In this document: positions 1 to 5,993 of the stretch, in pieces
How the letters are laid out: every line of letters starts with the position of its first letter
Position numbering within the stretch: the first letter of the stretch is position 1
Assembly (NCBI GenBank): GCA_027062325.1
Contig: JAMOTN010000040.1
Span: 1 to 7,187, forward strand
Reading direction: 5' to 3'
Length of the DNA stretch: 7,187 nt
Origin: a bacterium
Lineage (GTDB): Bacteria > JAMOTN01
Notes under the pieces: generated by a model
The model's input: only the letters and a program-made list of their open reading frames with translations
Databases searched by the model: none
Told to the model about the DNA's origin: nothing
Program-made: the position numbers and the translations under genes

Positions 1-931
1 AATAATAGTTTTGGTGTTGGCAAGTGGAGTTATAGCTTATCTTGGAGATTTACTTGGTCACAGAATTGGTAAGCGCAGAATAAAGTTGTTTGGATTGAGG
101 CCTAAAACCACGGCTAAGATAGTTACAGTATTTATTGGAATATCTATCATGCTTGTTACCTTTGTTGTTCTTGTCACTTTTTCAAAGGAAGCTCGCATCG
201 CTATTTTTGAAATGGATAAATATACTGCTCAGTTAAAAAGTTTAAAGTCTCTAATGGCAAGTTATGAGGTTGAGATTAAAGAACTTGCGAGAAAAGCTGC
301 GAAGTTGCGTATGGAACTTGCAGCGCAGAGGAGTCAACAGGTTATAGTGACGAGATTTGATCTTTTAGGATATGTTTACCTACCTGCTGGTTTGAGCTAT
401 GTTGAGAGGTTGAGACGTGTGGAGAAGGCAGTTGAACTAATACTCAACACTTTGGAAAGTGATGGTGTCATTGTTAGAGCTAGTAGAAATAAGATAAGAG
501 AAGAGGTTGAAAAGTTGAAAATAAGCATAGCTGATAAGAGTACCTCGTTAATTGTAGCGATGATTGCTCTTGAGAATGTAGTGAAGGGATCAGAACTTGG
601 GAAAGTAAGTTTCATAGTTGTTGAAAATAAGGTAGTCTTTAGAAAAGGAGAGGAGTTATTGAAAGAACATCCTATTGAGTTTTCGGTAGAAGATAGAGAC
701 AGTTTTTTTGATAAAATTAGAGACATAAAGGATAAATTGGAGGAGCTTGCGCGCCGAAGATACGTGGTGGCAAGTCCTGCTGTGGTATTAGAATTATCTG
801 AGATTGCCAAGCTGATAAATGCACTTGAAGAATATGGGAAAGTCAAAGTTTGGTTTAAAGTGCTGGAAGACAGTGATAGACTGCATCCGGTTAAGGTAGG
901 GGTAGTATGGAAAGCTTCGGGTGGGAAGTAA
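1..931 (+). CDS. DUF3084 domain-containing membrane/coiled-coil protein, 5' truncated
   Basis: This is a DUF3084 family protein of unknown function. The reading frame is open to the left edge (codons from base 2), so the true start lies upstream. The first possible start, TTG at 11, has no ribosome binding site and would cut into the first hydrophobic segment. The N-terminus carries the family signature: a hydrophobic stretch, then VIAYLGDLLGHRIGKRR and LFGLRPKTTA, then a second membrane segment (IVTVFIGISIMLVTFVVLV). After that comes a Lys/Glu/Leu-rich stretch, probably a coiled coil (about residues 70-110 counting from base 11), and a mixed alpha/beta C-terminal region. The expected topology is two N-terminal membrane helices with a large soluble domain. 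It overlaps the next gene by 25 bases, so it is probably cotranscribed and translationally coupled with the sugar-phosphate transferase. Family assignment is firm; function is unknown, and an envelope role is inferred only from the neighbours. Confidence 0.88.
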   Translation, partial: IIVLVLASGVIAYLGDLLGHRIGKRRIKLFGLRPKTTAKIVTVFIGISIMLVTFVVLVTFSKEARIAIFEMDKYTAQLKSLKSLMASYEVEIKELARKAAKLRMELAAQRSQQVIVTRFDLLGYVYLPAGLSYVERLRRVEKAVELILNTLESDGVIVRASRNKIREEVEKLKISIADKSTSLIVAMIALENVVKGSELGKVSFIVVENKVVFRKGEELLKEHPIEFSVEDRDSFFDKIRDIKDKLEELARRRYVVASPAVVLELSEIAKLINALEEYGKVKVWFKVLEDSDRLHPVKVGVVWKASGGK

Positions 932-1761
932 TAATAGCGTTTTCGTTTTCCTACTTTTCTATATACTTTGCCCGGTGGTTTGGCTGGAATTTTAGGATAT
1001 TAGACAACATTGGTATAAGGCTTATTCCAAGAACTGGTGGTATTGGTTTGATTTTAACGTTTACGCTAGCTTTGTTTTTTGGATTGAGTTTAGAGGAGTA
1101 TTCGATTTTATTGTTGGCATTTTTAGTTGGTTTTTTGGACGATGTGTTTCAGCTTGAGGGGCAAAAAAAACTGTTTTTCATAGTTGTATTTTCCTTAATA
1201 TTTCTCATGTTTCGATTTAGTGAACCGGTTATGCTTGGTTGGTTGATAGTTGCTGTTGTGGTTATTCCAGCCATGATGGTTTCTGATGGGATCGATGGTT
1301 TGCTGGCAACTCATACTTTCTTGGTACTGATGGTGCTTTTGATGTACGGTAACAGGAGTATAATGTTACTTTTTATGTTGGGTTTTCTGCTTATGTTTTT
1401 CATATTCAACGCTCAACCAGCTCGTATTTTTCTTGGAGATAGCGGTAGTATGTTGCTAGCTTTTGCTACCTGGATGGTGCTTGTGCAGACGAATAACTAC
1501 TGGTTGGTGTTTGCCTTGGTGATGCCAATTGTAGATCTGGTGACAGTAGCGGTGCTCAGGTATGTAAAGGGAGTCAGCCCATTCAAAGAGGATAGAAATC
1601 ATATTCATCATATTTTAGAACGTAAATTTGGTACACATGTGGCGATTTTGATATATTCTCTTCCTGTGTTGTTTTACATGACAGTCTTCTATTCTTCTGT
1701 ATATTTGGCAAGCTTAATAGCTTTGATGTGTGCTCTGGTTATAGAGGTTGTATTTAGGTGA
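907..1761 (+). CDS. MraY/WecA/TagO-family polyprenyl-phosphate sugar-1-phosphate transferase
   Basis: This is an integral membrane protein of the glycosyltransferase 4 family, which transfers a sugar-1-phosphate from a UDP-sugar to undecaprenyl (polyprenyl) phosphate at the inner leaflet. Visible family motifs are PRTGGIG (residues 41-47), the Asp pair in FLVGFLDD (78-79), SDGIDGL (126-132), FLGDSGS (175-181, equivalent to the metal-binding Asp) and the C-terminal HIHH (232-235) preceded by a KEDR segment. About ten hydrophobic segments span the 284 residues, which is somewhat short for the family (usually about 320-360). The HIHH loop and general pattern favour WecA/TagO-type enzymes over MraY proper, so the sugar is probably an N-acetylhexosamine, but the substrate cannot be read from sequence. 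Oddly, the two Asn that normally precede the DGxDGL motif are Pro121 and Met124. The ATG at 907 has a moderate upstream AAGGTAGGGG and lies inside the end of the DUF3084 gene. Confidence 0.88.
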   Translation: MESFGWEVIIAFSFSYFSIYFARWFGWNFRILDNIGIRLIPRTGGIGLILTFTLALFFGLSLEEYSILLLAFLVGFLDDVFQLEGQKKLFFIVVFSLIFLMFRFSEPVMLGWLIVAVVVIPAMMVSDGIDGLLATHTFLVLMVLLMYGNRSIMLLFMLGFLLMFFIFNAQPARIFLGDSGSMLLAFATWMVLVQTNNYWLVFALVMPIVDLVTVAVLRYVKGVSPFKEDRNHIHHILERKFGTHVAILIYSLPVLFYMTVFYSSVYLASLIALMCALVIEVVFR

Positions 1762-1764
1762 ATT

Positions 1765-1771
1765 GGAGGGG
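1765..1771 (+). promoter_or_regulatory. Ribosome binding site for the delta-prime gene
   Basis: GGAGGGG ends 7 bases before the TTG at 1779 and so selects that start. The longer in-frame option, GTG at 1758, would place this purine block inside the coding region and lacks a comparable site of its own. Confidence 0.7.
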
Positions 1772-1778
1772 TTGTAAA

Positions 1779-2633
1779 TTGGTGTTGGGATTGAAGTTTT
1801 TTCGCGATATTGATCTGAATACATTGAGATATCCTGTTATGTTCATAGGAGATGGAGATACGGGGAAATTTGAGTTGGCTTTGAGATTAACGCTCAGGTT
1901 ATTGGTAGGGGATCTGGAGGATGTTGAATTCGCTTCGAGTTTGTTTAAAGGGTATGAGTCGCTTTTTCTAGTTTGGCCTAAAGGTGGGAAAATTGGCATA
2001 GATTTTGTAAGAGAGGTAAAAAATTTTGATCTAATGCAGCGTGGTGGAGTTTGTATAATCAAAGAAGCTGAATTTATGACAGTTGAGGCGGCAAATGCTT
2101 TGTTAAAGGTGCTGGAAGAGAGTGAGAATACAAAATTTGTGTTGACTGTAACTGATGAGGGGAAGGTGCTTGATACTATAAAAAGCCGATGTTACCGTGT
2201 GAGGTTGGCTTCAGAGAGTTTTAGTTTTTTAGAGAGGTTTTCAAATTCGTTGGTTAATACTGGTTTTTCAATTTTGACAGTTGCTCCTGATATTTCAAAA
2301 TTTTCTGAAACAGTTGTGGGAATAGTTGATTACTTAGATGCCGCAGATAGAATTGTAAGGGAATTGCTCAAGAAAGCAATTTCTGGAGTTGAGAATGGAG
2401 TTTTGCTCTACGATCAGTTCTTAAAAGAACTTGATAAGTATGTGGAGTTGGTGTTTGAAAGTATTCCGGGGGAGTTGGAGGAGTATTTTGAAGCTGAGCG
2501 CAAATATTTTCCATTAAGATTAAAGAATGCTCTTTATGCTGTGCTTGTTGAAGAAAAAAATGGTTATCTGCCTCGATTTAGTTTAGAAAGCTACAATGCA
2601 GATCTTAAAATTTTGGGATTACTCACGGAGTAA
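1779..2633 (+). CDS. holB: DNA polymerase III delta-prime-like clamp-loader subunit
   Basis: This AAA+ family protein resembles delta-prime/gamma subunits of the bacterial clamp loader, which loads the beta sliding clamp onto primed DNA. With the TTG start it has 284 residues. A degenerate P-loop GDGDTGKF (24-31) keeps Gly-Lys but has Phe where Ser/Thr normally follows. The Walker B region reads GVCIIKEAEFM (90-100), without the acidic DE pair of active ATPases. It is followed by the hallmark AANALLKVLEE (104-114) and the SRC motif (136-138) of clamp-loader subunits. The Cys-rich zinc module that normally lies between the P-loop and Walker B is absent: no Cys occurs there until C92. These features fit a structural, non-hydrolysing delta-prime subunit. 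It lies 17 bases after the transferase gene and 13 before the PSP1 gene. The holB-PSP1 adjacency is known in other bacteria and supports the assignment. The C-terminal half is poorly conserved. Confidence 0.82.
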   Translation: MVLGLKFFRDIDLNTLRYPVMFIGDGDTGKFELALRLTLRLLVGDLEDVEFASSLFKGYESLFLVWPKGGKIGIDFVREVKNFDLMQRGGVCIIKEAEFMTVEAANALLKVLEESENTKFVLTVTDEGKVLDTIKSRCYRVRLASESFSFLERFSNSLVNTGFSILTVAPDISKFSETVVGIVDYLDAADRIVRELLKKAISGVENGVLLYDQFLKELDKYVELVFESIPGELEEYFEAERKYFPLRLKNALYAVLVEEKNGYLPRFSLESYNADLKILGLLTE

Positions 2634-2640
2634 GGGAGGT
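2634..2640 (+). promoter_or_regulatory. Ribosome binding site for the PSP1 gene
   Basis: GGGAGGT directly follows the delta-prime stop codon and lies 6 bases before the ATG at 2647. This fixes the start there rather than at the upstream in-frame ATG at 2596, which sits inside holB with no ribosome binding site. Confidence 0.8.
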
Positions 2641-2646
2641 ATAAGA

Positions 2647-4032
2647 ATGAAAGATCAAGAAAAAAGGAATAAAGATAAAAGGAAGTTTAAGAGTAAGAGA
2701 AAGGAGAATAAGAGTAATAATAGTAAAAAGGGAAATAAGAAGTTCAAAGGGAAAAAAAATGATAGAAACTTTAAGTTTGGAAAGAGAAGGTTTGATAAGA
2801 AGTGGGATAAGGAAAAGAGTGTCATCAAAAGTAGGGATATAGAAAGAAGTTCCTCTTCTGGTATAGAGGAAGAAAAGCTTAAACAAGGTGAGAGTCAAGG
2901 TGCTGGACGACATGTTGAAGGAATTGCCATAGAAAAAGAGGATACAAGAAATTTTAATAAAAAGGCTGAGGAGGTTAAAAGTTTTCATTCTGAAACTGCT
3001 CATTTGCAAAATAGTAAAACAAAAGGAGAAAAGAAAAAGAGCAAGAAAAAGGAGAAGAAGGGACAGAAGATTGATTATGACGTAAGGGCTAAAGATGAAG
3101 TGGCAGAGCCGATGAAGAAAGTATTAGTGTCTTATTTACCCCCACTTGTTGCAAATGTAGAGGTTCCACAATCGGTGAACTTAGGAGAAAAGATAGTTGT
3201 GGATTCACCAAGGGGGGTGCGTTTAGTCACAGTTATAGAAGAGGGGTGGGATGATGATTTAGAGGTATTTGAATTTTTAAGAAGACCGACGAATAAAGAT
3301 GTGGAATTGATGAAGAAATTCCTCGATAAACTTCCAGAATATGCTTCCATATTTATGGAAGAGGTTAGTAAGTTGTCGCTACCTATGAAGTTTGTAAGGG
3401 CTGAAGTTATTTTGGAAGGGAAAGTGATTTATTATTACGTTGCAGAAGATAGAGTAGATTTCAGGCAACTTTTGAGAAATTTGCAAAAAAGATTGGATGT
3501 TCAAATTGAGTTTAGGCAGATACCTGTACGAGATGGAATGCGATTAAAAGGTGGACTTGGGATATGTGGACGAGTTTTGTGTTGTAAGTTGTTTTTGAGA
3601 AAGTTTGATTCTATAAGTATAAAATTGTTGGAGTTGCAAAATCTTTCGATAAGTCCGTTGAAGGCTAGTGGATTATGTGGACGATTGATGTGTTGTTTAA
3701 AATTTGAAAGCGAATACTATGAGGAGCAGCAGAAAAAGTATCCACCAGTTGGTGCAATTGTGCTGGTTAAAGGGGAGAAAAAAGGAATTGTTACTGATAG
3801 AAATTTTGTTTTGGAAAGTGTGATTGTTGAATATGAGACTGGATTAACTGAGAATGTTTTCATAAAAGACATAGAAATATTAGAGGTTCCAGAAAATACA
3901 GATCAGTTAAATGTTGATCAGGAAGTTAGTAAAGAGGAGACATTTGAAGAAGATGGAGCTTCTGATGTGGATGAGGGCAATGAATCTTTGATTTTGTCTG
4001 ATACTTCAACCTCAGAAGTTGATAGCGAGTAA
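2647..4032 (+). CDS. ricT: PSP1 domain protein (RicT/YaaT family) with Lys-rich N-terminal and acidic C-terminal tails
   Basis: The conserved core (about residues 165-415 of 461) is a PSP1/YaaT protein. A first part contains VVDSPRGVRLVTVIEEG (184-200). It is followed by the signature segment around KFVRAEVILEGKVIYYYVAE, the VDFRQLLRNL helix (270-279), and two paired cysteine motifs, GICGRVLCC (305-313) and GLCGRLMCC (342-350). In Bacillus, RicT (YaaT) acts with RicA and RicF as a complex carrying Fe-S clusters that assists RNase Y in mRNA maturation; this role is known for the family and not shown here. The gene next to holB matches the Bacillus neighbourhood. Unusual additions are a strongly basic, probably disordered N-terminal tail of about 140 residues dominated by Lys/Arg/Asn/Ser, and an acidic Glu/Asp/Ser-rich tail (about 417-461). 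Typical family members are about 275-300 residues, so the tails explain the extra length. No ricA or ricF homologue is visible in this window. Confidence 0.87.
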   Translation: MKDQEKRNKDKRKFKSKRKENKSNNSKKGNKKFKGKKNDRNFKFGKRRFDKKWDKEKSVIKSRDIERSSSSGIEEEKLKQGESQGAGRHVEGIAIEKEDTRNFNKKAEEVKSFHSETAHLQNSKTKGEKKKSKKKEKKGQKIDYDVRAKDEVAEPMKKVLVSYLPPLVANVEVPQSVNLGEKIVVDSPRGVRLVTVIEEGWDDDLEVFEFLRRPTNKDVELMKKFLDKLPEYASIFMEEVSKLSLPMKFVRAEVILEGKVIYYYVAEDRVDFRQLLRNLQKRLDVQIEFRQIPVRDGMRLKGGLGICGRVLCCKLFLRKFDSISIKLLELQNLSISPLKASGLCGRLMCCLKFESEYYEEQQKKYPPVGAIVLVKGEKKGIVTDRNFVLESVIVEYETGLTENVFIKDIEILEVPENTDQLNVDQEVSKEETFEEDGASDVDEGNESLILSDTSTSEVDSE

Positions 4033-4060
4033 TCTGACTTATTGTAGATAGGTTGGTTGT

Positions 4061-4067
4061 AAGGAGG
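4061..4067 (+). promoter_or_regulatory. Ribosome binding site for lpxI
   Basis: AAGGAGG lies 8 bases before the ATG at 4076, within the largest intergenic gap (43 bases, 4033-4075). I saw no clear promoter or hairpin in that gap, so lpxI is probably read from the upstream transcript. Confidence 0.75.
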
Positions 4068-4075
4068 AGTGTTGG

Positions 4076-4936
4076 ATGACGGTGAAAAGGGCGTGTCTTT
4101 TAGGAGGAGGAAGTTTAGCTGAAAGTGTTTTTAGGGATGCAAGTTTTGATGTGTACTTCACTTTTGCTGATTTTTACGATAGATACGCTGAATTGGGAGC
4201 AAAGGAGAATGGCAGAAATTTTATTGTATTGAGAGAAAAAAGTGTTGATAAAGCTTTGCAGGAGTTACTGGCAGCTTTAAAGGTTTTGAGAGTTGATCGA
4301 TTGATGATGATAGGATACATACCTCAAAATTTAAGGTTGGTGGCTGGCAAGCATGATGAAGAAGCGGTAAAAAGTGTTTTGAATTTGCTTGAAAGTTATG
4401 GAGTTAGTGTTGAAAGTTATATCGATTACTTTGCTGCAAAAGGGAAAGTGTGGGGGAAGTTTGCTCAAAGGCTTGGGGCTAAAAATTACCATGATACACT
4501 TCTTAGTAAGGCATTGGATTTGAATGGAATTACTGGATATCAGGCTAGCATTTGGTTAAATGAGCGCCTCTTGTTTTCAGAAGGGGCAGGAGGGACAGAT
4601 TGGTTGTTAGCTGAGTCATTGGAGTTTATAGAAAAAGGTGTTAGAGGTAGAGAAGTTTCTGAGGGTATGGATTTGAAATTTGATTTGGTGTTTTTTAAGT
4701 TGCCGAGACCAAATCAGAATTTGCTTATTGATGTGCCGGTTGTGGGAAAGAAAACTTTTGAGGGAATTTTTAAGATGAAAGAGTCGTTGGAGAAACTGAC
4801 TGATGGTAACTCAAGGGTTAGTGTGGTTATGTGGGAAGGAGTGGTATTAGATTTGGATGAGAAATACTTTGAAATTTTAGAAAAAATGAGTGAGGAGGTA
4901 GAGTTTTTTGCCGCAAGTGTTGATCTCGGCAGTTGA
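4076..4936 (+). CDS. lpxI: LpxI-family UDP-2,3-diacylglucosamine pyrophosphatase (DUF1009)
   Basis: LpxI hydrolyses UDP-2,3-diacylglucosamine to lipid X and UMP in lipid A synthesis; it is the alternative to LpxH. The 286 residues match the family's usual length and two-domain layout. The N-terminal domain starts with ACLLGGGSLAESV (6-18) and includes a VAGKHDEEAVKSVLNLLE stretch (89-106). The C-terminal domain has SKALDLNGITGYQASIW (144-160), SEGAGGTDWLL (168-178), and FFKLPRPNQNLLIDVPVVG (206-224) followed by KKT. Compared with the consensus I recall for the family, the Glu before GTD is Gly172 and the Asp after Gln214 is Asn215, so catalytic competence is uncertain. The following gene is LpxB, whose substrates are the substrate and product of LpxI, which strongly supports the pathway. 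The end overlaps lpxB by 29 bases. The fold and family are well supported; the precise substrate is less so. Confidence 0.83.
   Translation: MTVKRACLLGGGSLAESVFRDASFDVYFTFADFYDRYAELGAKENGRNFIVLREKSVDKALQELLAALKVLRVDRLMMIGYIPQNLRLVAGKHDEEAVKSVLNLLESYGVSVESYIDYFAAKGKVWGKFAQRLGAKNYHDTLLSKALDLNGITGYQASIWLNERLLFSEGAGGTDWLLAESLEFIEKGVRGREVSEGMDLKFDLVFFKLPRPNQNLLIDVPVVGKKTFEGIFKMKESLEKLTDGNSRVSVVMWEGVVLDLDEKYFEILEKMSEEVEFFAASVDLGS
4892..4899 (+). promoter_or_regulatory. Ribosome binding site for lpxB inside the lpxI end
   Basis: GAGGAGGT within the lpxI coding end lies 8 bases upstream of the TTG at 4908. It supports this rare start and implies translational coupling of the two genes. Confidence 0.72.
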
Positions 4937-5957
4937 AGATTCGGCTTTAAATTACGCTATTAAGTTATGTGCTGCTCTTTTAAGGTTTGGGTTGAATTCT
5001 GAAGAGATTAGATTGCAAACCCATCGTTCGGATAGAGAGTTTCTAGTTGAAAGTAATAGGATTTCAAATGAATATGCGTTTGATGCTGCTTTTGGTATAG
5101 GAGATATTTTTAAAAATCTACCGCGTTATATAAAAACTATTTGGAGAAATTATGAGTGTGATGTGGCTTGCTTGATAGATTCTCCAGATTTTCATCTCCA
5201 CCTTGCGAGACAGCTTAAAAAGAATGGGAAAAAAGTTGTTTTCTTTATTCTACCCAAGTTTTGGGCGTGGGGAGGAGTAAAAAAAATACGTAAGTTTCAC
5301 GAAGTTGCCGATGCTTTAGTTAGTATATTGCCATTTGAATATGAACAACTCAAGATGATATTTCCAAGAAGCAAAAAGATTTTTTACTTTGGGCATCCTT
5401 TGGTTGAATTGATAGATGTGCCGAGGGAGTTTGAGCTTAGAGCAGAGACACTGTTTTTACCGGGAAGTAGAGCAGGAGAGATAAAGAGACACACTGATTT
5501 ATTTAGGGGAAGTGAATTCGACTGTGCACTTGTGAGAAAAGAGTTTGCTTTACTTGTAGAAGAGAAAAGAGTAGCTAAAAAAGTAATAACTGATTACAGT
5601 AAACGCTATGCTTTTTTTGTGGAATTTGAAAGAGCTGCGGCAAAGTGTGGAACTGTAACGCTTGAGCTGGCTTTGTTGGGAATACCATTTGTTACCTTTT
5701 ACAAGCCAGATTGGTTAGCAGGAATTGTTGGAAAGTGGTTGGTTGATGTTGAGTACTTTTCTCTTCCAAATTTGATATTGAACAGGGAGGTTGTTAAAGA
5801 ATTCATAGGAGGTTTTGATCCGCTTGAAGTAAAAAGGGAGTTGGAAGAGCTGGATAGAGAATCTCAACTTGAAGCTTTTGAAGAGATATGGGGGCTTTTG
5901 AAATTGGAGAAAAGTGTTTTTGAAAGGTTAGCGGCTCTTTTGATTGATATGAAGTAG
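4908..5957 (+). CDS. lpxB: LpxB-family lipid-A-disaccharide synthase
   Basis: LpxB (GT19, GT-B fold) joins UDP-2,3-diacylglucosamine and lipid X into the tetraacyl disaccharide-1-phosphate on the inner face of the membrane. Clear family motifs are CLIDSPDFHLHLAR (88-101), FWAW (118-121), ILPFEYEQ (140-147), YFGHPLVEL (160-168), LFLPGSRAGEIKRH (182-195), CGTVTLELALLGIPFV (247-262) and SLPNLIL (285-291). The protein has 349 residues against about 380 for typical LpxB. Two parts differ. The N-terminal glycine-rich AGExSGD motif reads AVEDSAL (8-14), and the stretch between PGSR and CGT is about a dozen residues shorter than in E. coli. The usual SGT reads CGT, and the usual PE-LQ after LPN reads VKEFIGG. 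The TTG start is supported by an upstream GAGGAGGT and gives the usual family N-terminus (xVLISA). It sits directly between lpxI and an MsbA-like exporter. The family is firm; unaltered substrate specificity is not assured. Confidence 0.87.
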   Translation: MPQVLISAVEDSALNYAIKLCAALLRFGLNSEEIRLQTHRSDREFLVESNRISNEYAFDAAFGIGDIFKNLPRYIKTIWRNYECDVACLIDSPDFHLHLARQLKKNGKKVVFFILPKFWAWGGVKKIRKFHEVADALVSILPFEYEQLKMIFPRSKKIFYFGHPLVELIDVPREFELRAETLFLPGSRAGEIKRHTDLFRGSEFDCALVRKEFALLVEEKRVAKKVITDYSKRYAFFVEFERAAAKCGTVTLELALLGIPFVTFYKPDWLAGIVGKWLVDVEYFSLPNLILNREVVKEFIGGFDPLEVKRELEELDRESQLEAFEEIWGLLKLEKSVFERLAALLIDMK

Positions 5958-5980
5958 GGTAAGTTGAATTGAGTGAAGAA

Positions 5981-5986
5981 GGGAGG
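5981..5986 (+). promoter_or_regulatory. Ribosome binding site for the ABC exporter
   Basis: GGGAGG ends 7 bases before the TTG at 5994. An in-frame GTG at 5973, just after an in-frame stop, is the only longer option and has no such site, so the TTG is preferred. Confidence 0.72.
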
Positions 5987-5993
5987 AGAAATT

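Noticed and set aside
397-846. Open frame of 149 codons on the minus strand inside the DUF3084 gene
   Set aside because: It is Ser/Thr/Leu-rich, has no family resemblance, and lies opposite a clearly conserved gene; it is a by-product of the purine-rich coding strand.
1754-2062. Minus-strand open frame opposite holB
   Set aside because: There is no recognisable motif, and it is fully explained by the conserved delta-prime gene on the other strand.
2596-2646. Upstream in-frame ATG at 2596 as the start of the PSP1 gene
   Set aside because: It lies inside holB without a ribosome binding site, whereas the ATG at 2647 has GGGAGGT at good spacing.
2752-2759. Run of eight A in the PSP1 gene, with similar runs at 1163-1170 and 5279-5286, as possible slippage or frameshift sites
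   Set aside because: The reading frames are intact on both sides and the runs are expected in A-rich Lys codons; nothing suggests programmed frameshifting.
2623-3009. Minus-strand open frame encoding a hydrophobic, Phe/Leu-rich peptide that looks like a membrane protein
   Set aside because: It is the complement of the Lys-rich tail: AAA/AAG/GAA codons read backwards give Phe/Leu/Ser, so the apparent membrane protein is an artefact.
3132-3350. Minus-strand open frame opposite the PSP1 core
   Set aside because: It is short, Ser/Thr-rich and without motifs, opposite a conserved domain.
4033-4075. Possible promoter or terminator in the largest intergenic gap
   Set aside because: No convincing -10/-35 pair and no hairpin with a T tract were seen; only a ribosome binding site is supported.
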